Part shown: positions 16,848-23,986 of the stretch, in pieces | Numbering within the stretch: position 1 is the stretch's first letter | Layout of the letters: each line of letters starts with the position of its first letter | From: Chryseobacterium viscerum | Lineage (GTDB): Bacteria; Bacteroidota; Bacteroidia; Flavobacteriales; Weeksellaceae | DNA length: 64,000 nucleotides | Direction of reading: 5' to 3' | NCBI RefSeq assembly: GCF_025949665.1 | Contig: NZ_JAPDFT010000002.1 | Span: 522,422-586,421, forward strand | Translations under genes and position numbers: made by a program | Notes under the pieces: model-generated | What the model saw: the letters and a program-made list of their open reading frames with translations, nothing else | What the model was told of the DNA's origin: nothing | The model's database searches: none

Positions 16848-17450
16848 ATGAAGAAAATTTTTGTTTTCTCTTCTCATCCTGAAAAGTCATCCAATGATTT
16901 TAAACAATATGAAGAAAGACATTTTGAAACTGAATTTATTTTTCTTGATAAACAGGAAAGCTTCTTAAGTACGCTACAAAATGTTATTAAAAGAAATCAT
17001 GAAGAAGACTATGTGATCATTTCTACTTCTCAACACCATTTCAGTCCTTATTACACAGATGAATATATTCAGAATTGTATTAATCAAGTTAAAAAATTGG
17101 ATGGAGATGTACTGCTTGGAGGTGTTTTAAGCTTTGAAAAAGTTATTGAGGTTGCTGACCATATTTTTTGGATTGACGGTTTTAAAGGAGCACAATTTTT
17201 TATTATTTTCAATAAAACGTTTCCACTTTTCTTACAAAATGATTGTAATGATCAAATTCCTCTTGATGTATTTCTGTCATCAAACCTGGAAGATGTTTTT
17301 CTGATACACCCATTCATTTCTCTATATAAAAATGATGGAAACACGCACTCCTTTGAAAATACTATTGATTTTCAAAACCTTAATGAAAATCCGGAAGATC
17401 TTCTGGAGGAGCTTTCTCAAATAAAAAAATACTACAGCTATGAGTCATAA
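16848..17450 (+). CDS. GT25-like paralogue lacking the acidic motif
   Basis: A 200-residue protein of unknown function. It aligns by eye along most of its length with the product of the next gene: EEDYVII, GDVLLGGV, IFWIDGFKGAQFFIIFNKTFPLFL and the C-terminal HPFISLYKN all have counterparts there. The second protein's EDDH (E78-D79-D80-H81), the place of a metal/sugar-nucleotide acidic motif, is replaced here by S61-Q62-H63-H64. It may therefore be a catalytically altered partner or a specificity subunit. The reading frame is intact. The stop codon overlaps the next gene by 11 bases. Confidence 0.55.
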   Translation: MKKIFVFSSHPEKSSNDFKQYEERHFETEFIFLDKQESFLSTLQNVIKRNHEEDYVIISTSQHHFSPYYTDEYIQNCINQVKKLDGDVLLGGVLSFEKVIEVADHIFWIDGFKGAQFFIIFNKTFPLFLQNDCNDQIPLDVFLSSNLEDVFLIHPFISLYKNDGNTHSFENTIDFQNLNENPEDLLEELSQIKKYYSYES

Positions 17451-18108
17451 TCATTTTTCAGATATAATGATCCCCACTTATATTATTAACATGAAACACA
17501 GGGAGGATCGAAGGGAAAGTATTGTAAAAGAATTTGATGGGAAACCTGAATTTGACTGCCGTATTGTAGAAGCCTGCGTACACGAGAAAGGAAATATAGG
17601 ACTATGGGAAAGCATTAAAAAGACAGTAAACATTGCGATTCAAAATGAGGATGATGTCATTATCATTGTAGAAGATGATCATGTTTTTACAAAACATTAT
17701 AGCAGGGATTCATTTATAGAAAACATTATAGAATCTAATGAACAGGGAGCCGATATCTTATCCGGAGGTATTGGAGGAGGCTTTAGATTTGTTGTCCCTA
17801 TTACAGAAAACAGATTTTGGATCAATCATTTCTGGTGTACCCAATTCATGGTGATATACAGCCGTTTTTTTGATCAGATTCTTAATGCTGATTTTGGCCC
17901 GGAAGATACTGCAGATAACTTTTTATCACAGCTTACAGCTCATAAAATGGTTTTATATCCTTTTGTTTCTGTTCAGAAAGATTTTGGGTATTCTGACATC
18001 ACAGCAGAAAATAATATCAGTGGAAATATTGAGCATTATTTTAAAACTGCAGATATTACCCTTCAGCTCTATCAGAAAAAATACAAACAATTGGTATTAG
18101 TTCAATAA
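17440..18108 (+). CDS. Glycosyltransferase family 25-like protein
   Basis: A 222-residue cytoplasmic protein. The N-terminal IPTYIINMKHREDRRESI is the typical opening of GT25 (LPS beta-galactosyltransferase/procollagen galactosyltransferase) proteins: Y-x-I-N-L-x-x-R-x-x-R. IIIVEDDHVF (E78-D80) is the acidic motif that follows the second strand. It is short for GT25 but keeps these landmarks. Its start overlaps the preceding paralogue by 11 bases. The pair converges on the peptide operon through a shared terminator, so a role in modifying those peptides is possible but not shown; envelope polysaccharide synthesis is the alternative. Confidence 0.6.
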   Translation: MSHNHFSDIMIPTYIINMKHREDRRESIVKEFDGKPEFDCRIVEACVHEKGNIGLWESIKKTVNIAIQNEDDVIIIVEDDHVFTKHYSRDSFIENIIESNEQGADILSGGIGGGFRFVVPITENRFWINHFWCTQFMVIYSRFFDQILNADFGPEDTADNFLSQLTAHKMVLYPFVSVQKDFGYSDITAENNISGNIEHYFKTADITLQLYQKKYKQLVLVQ

Positions 18109-18109
18109 A

Positions 18110-18138
18110 AAAGAGAGAACAAAACATGTTCTCTCTTT
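18110..18138. terminator. Bidirectional terminator
   Basis: AAAGAGAGAACA (18110-18121) pairs perfectly with TGTTCTCTCTTT (18127-18138) around a five-base loop. It has A/T tracts on both sides, and lies between the converging GT25-like pair and peptide B. Confidence 0.8.
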
Positions 18139-18164
18139 CTATATTCTCACTTTAAAAGAAGAAT

Positions 18165-18344
18165 CTAACAGCATTGATAATAACCCGGAGAGCTGCAGTA
18201 TGCGAGTTCATTTCCTCTTGATGCACAGGCCGCAGACTTGCAGTTACATGATGATGGACCTGATCCTGCTTTAATAATTCTCATTTCACTTCTGCTCATG
18301 TTATTTTTCATAACATTCAGACTTATCTTTTGTAATTTTTTCAT
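18165..18344 (-). CDS. Six-cysteine leader peptide precursor B
   Basis: A 59-residue precursor read from ATG at 18344 to TAG at 18165. The leader (residues 1-29) is nearly the same as in precursor A: MKKLQKxSLNxMKNxMSRxEMRxIKAGSG. It resembles double-glycine-type leaders of Bacteroidetes RiPPs, with AG before the core. The core (30-59) has six cysteines at 33, 35, 40, 50, 58 and 59, pattern CxCx4Cx9Cx7CC. It is otherwise rich in Ser, Ala, Gly and Tyr, unlike core A. Probably secreted after leader cleavage with three disulfides; Ser or Cys residues could carry sugars. It lies 30 bases after the DUF6625 gene, the last gene of the operon. Confidence 0.8.
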   Translation of the reverse strand: MKKLQKISLNVMKNNMSRSEMRIIKAGSGPSSCNCKSAACASRGNELAYCSSPGYYQCC

Positions 18345-18374
18345 GGTCTTTTTTTTAATTAATAATTATCGTGA

Positions 18375-19205
18375 TTACCAATAAATTCTAGTAGGACTTA
18401 CATTATAGGTGTTCGGGATTTTTGAAGGTACTTTTTCGGGGTTGTATACTTTTTTAAGCCAGAACATGTGAAACATAATGGCTTCATATTTATTTTTATA
18501 AATAATTTTTCCGTTATCAAACTTTACTCTGCCAGTGTAGCCTTCCATCAGAATAAAGTCAAAATGGGTTCTGAGAAGTCCGTCTCTTTCAGCATTTTTC
18601 ATGATATGGGTAAAGCTTTCAATCTCAGTTTCAATCTCAAAAATAGGCATTCCTTCTGCAAGATCATCCCAAACAAAGTTGCATTCATCAAAACAGAAGT
18701 GGTCTGACATAGAAAATACCTTTTTAAAATCCTTACTTCTTTTGAAAAAAGTATTCAGCAGTTCATTATTCCTGTACAGTCCAAAACAACCGGTAGTATA
18801 ATCATCTCTTACGCTGATATAGTCATAGCTGCCAAGAAATTCATTGGTAAAAAAAGCTCTTATATCTCCATAAATAAGATCGAGATCGCAGTGTCCCCAG
18901 AAGTCATATCCTTCTATCAATTCAGGGAACATGAAGCCGTAAGCCGGCTTAAAATCACACAATTTATAAGGATAATCAATATTAATTGTAAACCCGAGCT
19001 TATTTGAGGTTTCATCAATGATATCATTCAGGCTTTTATGAACTATTTTAACATTATCAGGAACATTTTTTACCGGTTCGGCATTATCCGTAATAATGAT
19101 AAAATCTACACTTGGATTAAAAGCACAGGAATGCAGGTAATAGGGCATATACCAGGGATATTTACCATACCAGCAGGTAATTAAAACTAAACTTGGTGTT
19201 TTCAT
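18375..19205 (-). CDS. DUF6625-type glycosyltransferase-like protein
   Basis: A 276-residue soluble protein. The fold looks like a GT-A glycosyltransferase: Rossmann-like start PSLVLITCWYGKYPWYMPYYL, TDNAEPVKNVPDNVKIV, then YKLCDFKPAYG and FWGHCDLDLIYGDI, where D107-x-D109 is a DxD-type motif. This set matches DUF6625 proteins, which I know mainly as uncharacterised glycosyltransferase-like proteins near polysaccharide genes. Here it sits between two six-Cys peptide genes in one operon, which suggests the peptides as acceptors (inference). Acceptor and donor sugar are unknown. Translation is probably lowered by the hairpin just upstream at 19211-19247. Confidence 0.65.
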   Translation of the reverse strand: MKTPSLVLITCWYGKYPWYMPYYLHSCAFNPSVDFIIITDNAEPVKNVPDNVKIVHKSLNDIIDETSNKLGFTINIDYPYKLCDFKPAYGFMFPELIEGYDFWGHCDLDLIYGDIRAFFTNEFLGSYDYISVRDDYTTGCFGLYRNNELLNTFFKRSKDFKKVFSMSDHFCFDECNFVWDDLAEGMPIFEIETEIESFTHIMKNAERDGLLRTHFDFILMEGYTGRVKFDNGKIIYKNKYEAIMFHMFWLKKVYNPEKVPSKIPNTYNVSPTRIYW

Positions 19206-19210
19206 AGGCT

Positions 19211-19247
19211 AAAAAAATTCTGTAATTGCAGAATTGCAATTACAGAA
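19211..19247 (-). terminator. Attenuator-like terminator inside the peptide operon
   Basis: TTCTGTAATTGCA (19218-19230) pairs perfectly with TGCAATTACAGAA (19235-19247), loop of four. Read on the minus strand the hairpin is followed by seven Ts (19217-19211), the layout of an intrinsic terminator. It lies 24 bases after the stop of peptide A and 5 bases before the glycosyltransferase start. Partial readthrough would give much peptide A and less enzyme and peptide B. Confidence 0.75.
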
Positions 19248-19271
19248 AAAATATAAATTATTTTTGTTTGA

Positions 19272-19454
19272 CTAGCAGCATTTTGCCGGCCATCCACCAC
19301 CACATACAGCTCTCATACCGTTCATATAGCAGTATTGTGAGTTACAGTTACAAGTTCCCGGCTCACCTCCAGAACCAGCTTTGATAACTCTCATTTCGTT
19401 TCTGCTCATTTCGTTTTTCATGGCATTTAAGCTCAACTTTTGTAATTTTTTCAT
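19272..19454 (-). CDS. Six-cysteine leader peptide precursor A
   Basis: A 60-residue precursor. The leader, about residues 1-29 (KLQKLSLNAMKNEMSRNEMR, then VIKAGSG), is shared with precursor B. The core has six cysteines at 35, 37, 42, 51, 59 and 60, pattern CxCx4Cx8Cx7CC. The residues between them differ almost completely from precursor B (Gly, Asn, Met, one Trp), which is the conserved-leader, variable-core design of ribosomal natural products. No radical SAM or lanthionine enzyme is near; the operon instead brings a disulfide-forming membrane enzyme and a glycosyltransferase-like protein. Product activity (antimicrobial, signal, surface peptide) is unknown. Confidence 0.8.
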   Translation of the reverse strand: MKKLQKLSLNAMKNEMSRNEMRVIKAGSGGEPGTCNCNSQYCYMNGMRAVCGGGWPAKCC

Positions 19455-19534
19455 AGAAATTTGTTTTAATTTGTTTGCCTACTCTTTAGATTTTCGGCTT
19501 CCTCTTTGTATAATTATTATAATAATTTCGTCTG

Positions 19535-21160
19535 TTATCTGTATTCTACTTCCAGTTCTTTTACAGAATCAAGCTGTTCATTCCATTCATCTTCAATAAG
19601 ATCTGGCATAAATACTTCCATATACTTTTTATTGAGTCTTACAGGATATGCATAATTGTTGATAAAGTAATGCGGTGTGAAAAACAGGTTATTCTGTAAA
19701 TTTTCATAAGAAACAGAAACCAGCTTATTCAATAAAAATGTTCTGTTTTCCAGGGTAGTACTGTATTTTTTCAGCCATTTTTCTGCATTTCGGTGGCTAT
19801 ACCAATCATGAAGAGCCTCAATAAATTTCTGTTCGTTTTTTGTTTGGTATATGTTCAGTAATTGAATCAGCATTTCTTCTACTTCTGCTGTTACAACTCC
19901 TGTCATATTAAACCTGATTTTGATGTTAACCTGATCTTTATATCGATTGTAAACTCTCTGCAAAAAATCATGCGCTTCTCTGCAGTATCCACATAAAGGG
20001 CTTGTAATAAAAGTAATGGTTACCGGAGCATTCGGATTCCCCAGTAAGATAGGATCTGCTTTTAAAACAAGAGGTTCTGTACTTGTCAGAATATTTTTGA
20101 AATAAGGATAATGCCTAATGTATCTTGAGTCAAACTCCGCGTCTTTCTTTAATTTTCCGTAGTTTATTAAAGATTTCTTAATTAAAAAGTAAGTTCCTGC
20201 AAACGCAATTATTACCGCAGCCAAAATCAAAACTATTGAAAGATCAAGGTTCATGTTATTTAGAATTCCTGTCGTATTAAACGCCAGATAAATAAGCTGT
20301 GCATAGATTACCCCAATAATGCTTAAACATATCGGGCACCATTTCTGCTCTACTTTCATCTGAAAATAAACAGAATACAAGGTAAATGGAATGCATGCCA
20401 GCAAAGAAACGGCAATCAGAAAATAATAGTTATTGATAAGCTCCTGATTGAAAACAAGCAATGAAAAAAGTTGGGTTCCAAAAAGAAAAACACTGAGATC
20501 ACTCAATTTGAATCCTGCAATCTTCCCTTTTTCAGAATTGATGATCTGGCTGCAGCTTGACTTCTCACTACCATCACAAAACTGTGAAGAAAAGCCTGAC
20601 TCCAGCCCTAATTCTGTTTTTATAGCTTCAAAGGATAAGAATAAGCCCACCATGGTAATCGCTCCAAAACCACTTAAAAACCACCCGCCGATAAAATATA
20701 ATATCACCAATACTGCACAAAAGATAAATGCTGGTAAAAGTTTGTTATAAAAAGAATTAGTTGATTTTGAGATCTCCCCATTATTTTCAGCAGCCAGTAC
20801 TGCTCCTGTCCATAAACTTTGCATTTCAGAAAGGAGAATATTTTTTTGGACTCCTTCATGATCAGTATATAAAATGCTTTGTCCCTTTTTTTCAATATAG
20901 GATAAAATCAAATGTTTATTTCCTACATCTAATATGGTAAGAAAAGTATCCGGTAAATGATCAAAATCTTCAAAGCCAATTGTAAAAGCCCCATTTGGAA
21001 TACCAAAAAAGCCAAGAGCATCACTGAAAGCCAATAGACTCGGCGTTTCCGGGTGAGATTCTACCTGATAGATATAATCATTCTTATCATTCTTATCAAT
21101 CTTTATATCAATTGATTTCAGATATAAAAAAACTGCATTAATTTCTTTTCGTAGTTCCAT
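19535..21160 (-). CDS. C39-like / VKOR / thioredoxin fusion, disulfide-forming enzyme
   Basis: A 541-residue membrane protein in three parts. Residues 1-130 form a peptidase C39-like domain that lacks the catalytic Cys: the place is taken by SHPETPS (35-41), while the later His (NKHLILSY) and Asp-containing segments remain. Residues 140-335 form a VKOR domain with membrane helices, the loop pair C195/C203 and the active-site C275-P-I-C278. Residues 365-540 form a DsbA-type thioredoxin domain with C390-G-Y-C393 and cis-Pro near 496. VKOR passes electrons from the thioredoxin to quinone, so the protein should make disulfides in exported substrates. It precedes peptide A by 80 bases; the six-Cys peptides are its likely clients. 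Confidence 0.85.
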   Translation of the reverse strand: MELRKEINAVFLYLKSIDIKIDKNDKNDYIYQVESHPETPSLLAFSDALGFFGIPNGAFTIGFEDFDHLPDTFLTILDVGNKHLILSYIEKKGQSILYTDHEGVQKNILLSEMQSLWTGAVLAAENNGEISKSTNSFYNKLLPAFIFCAVLVILYFIGGWFLSGFGAITMVGLFLSFEAIKTELGLESGFSSQFCDGSEKSSCSQIINSEKGKIAGFKLSDLSVFLFGTQLFSLLVFNQELINNYYFLIAVSLLACIPFTLYSVYFQMKVEQKWCPICLSIIGVIYAQLIYLAFNTTGILNNMNLDLSIVLILAAVIIAFAGTYFLIKKSLINYGKLKKDAEFDSRYIRHYPYFKNILTSTEPLVLKADPILLGNPNAPVTITFITSPLCGYCREAHDFLQRVYNRYKDQVNIKIRFNMTGVVTAEVEEMLIQLLNIYQTKNEQKFIEALHDWYSHRNAEKWLKKYSTTLENRTFLLNKLVSVSYENLQNNLFFTPHYFINNYAYPVRLNKKYMEVFMPDLIEDEWNEQLDSVKELEVEYR

Positions 21161-21183
21161 GGTTATAGTTTGAGTTATTTATA

Positions 21184-21963
21184 CTATCTCTCTATAGTAT
21201 TATCATTATCCCTGTAATATTTTTTTATTGATTCGGCCTGATGATTCATTTTACTCATCATCTCTTCATTTTTAGAGACATCAGACATACTTTGCATTAG
21301 AACAGACAGTGGATCTTTAATGAAGTTTGTTTTATTTTTAATGTAGGCTTCTTTTGACATCACAGCCTCATCCATAATTGATTCGGTGAACAGCTTGTCC
21401 CGTACATTTTTTTTACTTCCCACCAATTTCCAGTGATATTCATTATCCGCATCGCTTAGTTCTACAATAAACCCTGGAAGCCCCATAAAAATATAGGGAC
21501 CATCAAAAACAGGAATCTCCTGAGTAAACCAGGCTATCCAATGTCTACCACCATAATCTGCCTCTGCTTTTTGTGTATGCAGTCTTCCTGTGATTCTGTT
21601 CTCTGATGAAAGTTTCCAATGAATATCAACGGGCTCTTTATAAGAAACAGTCCCTATGAACAAATCATCTTTTACAGTAACGGATGGAGTTTCGAGGTCT
21701 TTTACCACTTTAAAATTCATGGTTTCCAATGATAAAAAGGGTAAATAAGCCTGTGCGGCCAATAGAGAGTCTGACTCGAATTTTTCCTTTCGCATGAAAA
21801 CGGATCCTTTATCAAGGCTGTCCAGATAGAAAAGATCTTTCTTAAAGGTTTTATTTTTTGTAGAAGGTTTATACGTAAGCTCATAGTAAAAACGATGAAC
21901 CTGCCCAGCACAGGTGCAGGAAAATAAAACTACAAAAAAAACGAAAAGATTAACTTTTTTCAT
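21184..21963 (-). CDS. GLPGLI family exported protein
   Basis: A 259-residue exported protein with signal peptide (hydrophobic 4-20). The family name motif appears as GLPGFI at 161-166, preceded by the usual DGPYIF segment. NRITGRLHTQKAEADYGGRHWIAWFTQEIPV also fits TIGR01200 proteins (W-T-I-T-x-E-x-K-x-I-x-x-Y-x-C-x-K-A), though the usual Cys is absent. Function of the family is unknown; many copies occur in Flavobacteriia, often near peptide or TonB-receptor genes. First gene of the peptide operon, 23 bases ahead of the VKOR fusion, with a good promoter. Confidence 0.82.
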   Translation of the reverse strand: MKKVNLFVFFVVLFSCTCAGQVHRFYYELTYKPSTKNKTFKKDLFYLDSLDKGSVFMRKEKFESDSLLAAQAYLPFLSLETMNFKVVKDLETPSVTVKDDLFIGTVSYKEPVDIHWKLSSENRITGRLHTQKAEADYGGRHWIAWFTQEIPVFDGPYIFMGLPGFIVELSDADNEYHWKLVGSKKNVRDKLFTESIMDEAVMSKEAYIKNKTNFIKDPLSVLMQSMSDVSKNEEMMSKMNHQAESIKKYYRDNDNTIER

Positions 21964-21985
21964 TTAAGTCTTCATGGTACTGAGC

Positions 21986-22014
21986 CAAATATATCTCTTT
22001 TTATGGAAATACAA
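21986..22014 (-). promoter_or_regulatory. Promoter of the peptide operon
   Basis: CAAATATA (21986-21993) reads TATATTTG on the minus strand, an exact -7 box. CAA at 22012-22014 gives the -33 TTG after an 18-base spacer. Transcription should start near 21979, 15 bases before the GLPGLI gene. Confidence 0.65.
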
Positions 22015-22186
22015 TACTTCTGAAATTATTTACAGCAAAGAAAAATTTGAAAACAACACTATTGTCTCTAAATGATATTATAAATCAAACAGATAACATC
22101 TTTTTATCAAAAAAAATATTTTTTTAGAGAAATTTATAAATATCCTTTATCGGTGAAAAAAAACAGCAAAAACTAATTTATGGAAT

Positions 22187-22213
22187 AAAAAAAAACACCA
22201 CTAAATGGTGTTT
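22187..22213 (-). terminator. Terminator of nth; rest of the 306-base gap
   Basis: On the minus strand AAACACCA-TTTAG-TGGTGTTT is followed by nine Ts, a strong terminator for nth. The remainder of the gap 21964-22269 is very AT-rich; apart from the peptide-operon promoter at its left end I see no gene or repeat in it. Confidence 0.8.
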
Positions 22214-22269
22214 ATATGACCCGATTGTCAACTAAAAACAGTTGTAAAAATCTTAAATAATGTTAAACC

Positions 22270-22890
22270 TTATTTTTCAAACATCATTTTTGTAATAAAA
22301 TCCTTCTCTCCTTTTCCTCTTGCCGGAGAATATTCTCTTCCATAGAAAATGATCTGAAGGTGAAGTTTATTCCATACTTCTTCTGGAAATAAGCTCTTTG
22401 CATCACGCTCTGTTTCCACCACATTTTTTCCTGAGGTAAGCTTCCACTGTGTCATCAGACGATGAATATGTGTATCTACCGGGAAAGCAGGAAACCCAAA
22501 CCCTTGGCTCATTACTACTGATGCTGTTTTGTGCCCTACTCCCGGAAGGGCCTCCAGTTCCTCATAAGTCTGAGGAACAATACCATTGTGTCTTTCCAAC
22601 AGAAGTTCAGCCATTCTTTTCAGGTTTTTGGCCTTTGTATTGGATAGTCCTATTTCTTTGATCAGTTCTTTGATTTCAAATTCTTCCAGCTTAGCCATTC
22701 TTTGTGGCGTTCCTGCAACGGCAAAAAGGTCGGGAGTAACCTGGTTTACTTTTTTATCTGTGGTTTGTGCAGAAAGTGCTACAGCAACCATCAAGGTATA
22801 CGGATCGGTGTGATCTAACGGAATAGGCGTTGTAGGATATAATTTATCCAGTTCTATCTGAACGAGCTCAGCTCTTTGTTTTTTTGTCAT
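22270..22890 (-). CDS. nth: Endonuclease III-like DNA glycosylase/AP lyase
   Basis: A 206-residue base-excision-repair enzyme that removes oxidised pyrimidines and nicks abasic sites. The helix-hairpin-helix and active site are intact: LPGVGHKTAS with Lys121, and VDTHIHR with Asp139. The C-terminus is odd: after HLQIIFYGRE the four [4Fe-4S] cysteines of classical Nth (C-x6-C-x2-C-x5-C) are absent, and the protein ends YSPARGKGEKDFITKMMFEK. So it is a cluster-free variant. The start at 22890 is chosen because the -7 box (22909-22916) lies too close to the upstream ATG at 22911. Confidence 0.88.
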   Translation of the reverse strand: MTKKQRAELVQIELDKLYPTTPIPLDHTDPYTLMVAVALSAQTTDKKVNQVTPDLFAVAGTPQRMAKLEEFEIKELIKEIGLSNTKAKNLKRMAELLLERHNGIVPQTYEELEALPGVGHKTASVVMSQGFGFPAFPVDTHIHRLMTQWKLTSGKNVVETERDAKSLFPEEVWNKLHLQIIFYGREYSPARGKGEKDFITKMMFEK

Positions 22891-22898
22891 GTAACGCT

Positions 22899-22916
22899 TA
22901 AATTTGAACAAAATTA
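22899..22916. promoter_or_regulatory. Overlapping divergent promoters nth/bcp
   Basis: TAAATTTG (22899-22906, plus strand, for bcp) and CAAAATTA (22909-22916, TAATTTTG on the minus strand, for nth) are both exact -7 boxes only two bases apart. The two polymerases cannot occupy them at the same time. Both genes serve oxidative-damage defence. Confidence 0.6.
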
Positions 22917-22923
22917 AATCATT

Positions 22924-23373
22924 ATGCTGAAAGTTGGAGATAAATTACCTGAATTTGAAGAACTCAATCAAGACGGAGAAACAGTAGCCTCATCAAAATT
23001 AATTGGAAAAAAACTAGTGGTTTTCTTTTATCCACAAGCGAATACACCCACCTGCACAGTGGAAGCCTGCAACCTGAGCGATAATTATACTCAGCTTAAA
23101 AAAGCGGGATTTCAATTATTGGGAATAAGCGGTGATTCTGTAAAAAAACAGAAGAATTTCCACAGCAAATTTGCTTTCCCTTATGATCTTATTGCTGACG
23201 AAAACCGTAATGTCATCGAAAAGTTCGGGGTATGGCAAGAGAAAAAAACATTTGGAAAAACCTATATGGGAATTGTAAGAACCACTTTTATTTTTGATGA
23301 AAATGGCATTTGTACAAGAGTAATTGAAAAGGTGACTTCAAAGACTGCCGCTGAGCAGATTCTGGAAGGTTAA
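22924..23373 (+). CDS. bcp: Thioredoxin-dependent peroxiredoxin, BCP type
   Basis: A 149-residue peroxiredoxin that reduces peroxides and alkyl hydroperoxides. The active-site region VFFYPQANTPTCTVEACNL keeps the peroxidatic Cys (PTCT) and, five residues on, the BCP-type resolving Cys (ACNL). The family FGVWQEKKTFGKTYMGIVRTTF segment follows. Length is normal. It diverges from nth. Confidence 0.93.
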   Translation: MLKVGDKLPEFEELNQDGETVASSKLIGKKLVVFFYPQANTPTCTVEACNLSDNYTQLKKAGFQLLGISGDSVKKQKNFHSKFAFPYDLIADENRNVIEKFGVWQEKKTFGKTYMGIVRTTFIFDENGICTRVIEKVTSKTAAEQILEG

Positions 23374-23398
23374 TTTTTTAACACAAATATCACAAAGG

Positions 23399-23444
23399 CT
23401 TTCACAAATAACACTATTTAAAATATTATTTGTGAAAGTTTTTT
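23399..23444 (+). terminator. Terminator of bcp
   Basis: CTTTCACAAATAA (23399-23411) pairs perfectly with TTATTTGTGAAAG (23426-23438), then six Ts. It ends nine bases before the stop codon of the converging GNAT gene. Confidence 0.8.
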
Positions 23445-23452
23445 ATTGTTAT

Positions 23453-23986
23453 TTATTCTGTTTCGTAATAGTTTAATTCTTCAGTTTCTCCAGGTAGAGT
23501 TACATATTTTTTAAATCTTAATCCCAACTTTTCGATCAGTTTTTGGGATGAAACGTTATCTTTTGAAATAATAGCAGATATTTTTGATAATCCAAACTCA
23601 TCCATCCCAATAGATTTGACCTTCTGAGCTGCTTCAAAAGCATATCCTTTACCTTCAAATTCTTCCAGTAGAGAATACCCGATATCTACAATATCAAGCC
23701 CTTCTCTTTCGAAGATTCCTACAGCACCTACTTTTTCGTTTCCATCTTTAGTTACCAAAAGATAGTTTCCGAATCCAAGTCTTTCAATCTGTGGAGCAAA
23801 TCTGTTCAGGATATAATTTTCGGCATCTTCAATGCTATTAACATTACGATTACCGATATGTTGAATAAATTTTGGTCTGTTATAAAGTTCAAAGACAAAA
23901 TCTTTGTCTTCACTGGACATCGGACGAAGTATTAGTCGTTCAGTCTCATAAGTATTATCTGCGTTTGGGTGTTTTTTTGGACTCAT
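23453..23986 (-). CDS. GNAT family N-acetyltransferase (RimJ/RimL type)
   Basis: A 177-residue acetyl-CoA-dependent acetyltransferase. TERLILRPMSSEDKDFVF is the typical Acetyltransf_3 start. GYSLLEEFEGKGYAFEAAQKV contains the acetyl-CoA loop (Q/R-x-x-G-x-G/A in the form E-G-K-G-Y-A). SKISAIISKDNVSSQKLIEKLGLR is the usual N-x-x-S-x-x-x-x-E-K-x-G end. The acceptor is unknown. Its start lies 32 bases inside the preceding gene, so the two are probably translated together. Confidence 0.85.
   Translation of the reverse strand: MSPKKHPNADNTYETERLILRPMSSEDKDFVFELYNRPKFIQHIGNRNVNSIEDAENYILNRFAPQIERLGFGNYLLVTKDGNEKVGAVGIFEREGLDIVDIGYSLLEEFEGKGYAFEAAQKVKSIGMDEFGLSKISAIISKDNVSSQKLIEKLGLRFKKYVTLPGETEELNYYETE

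Noticed and set aside
19535..21160. An active C39 leader peptidase
   Set aside because: The catalytic Cys is not present in the N-terminal domain, so it cannot cut as C39 enzymes do.
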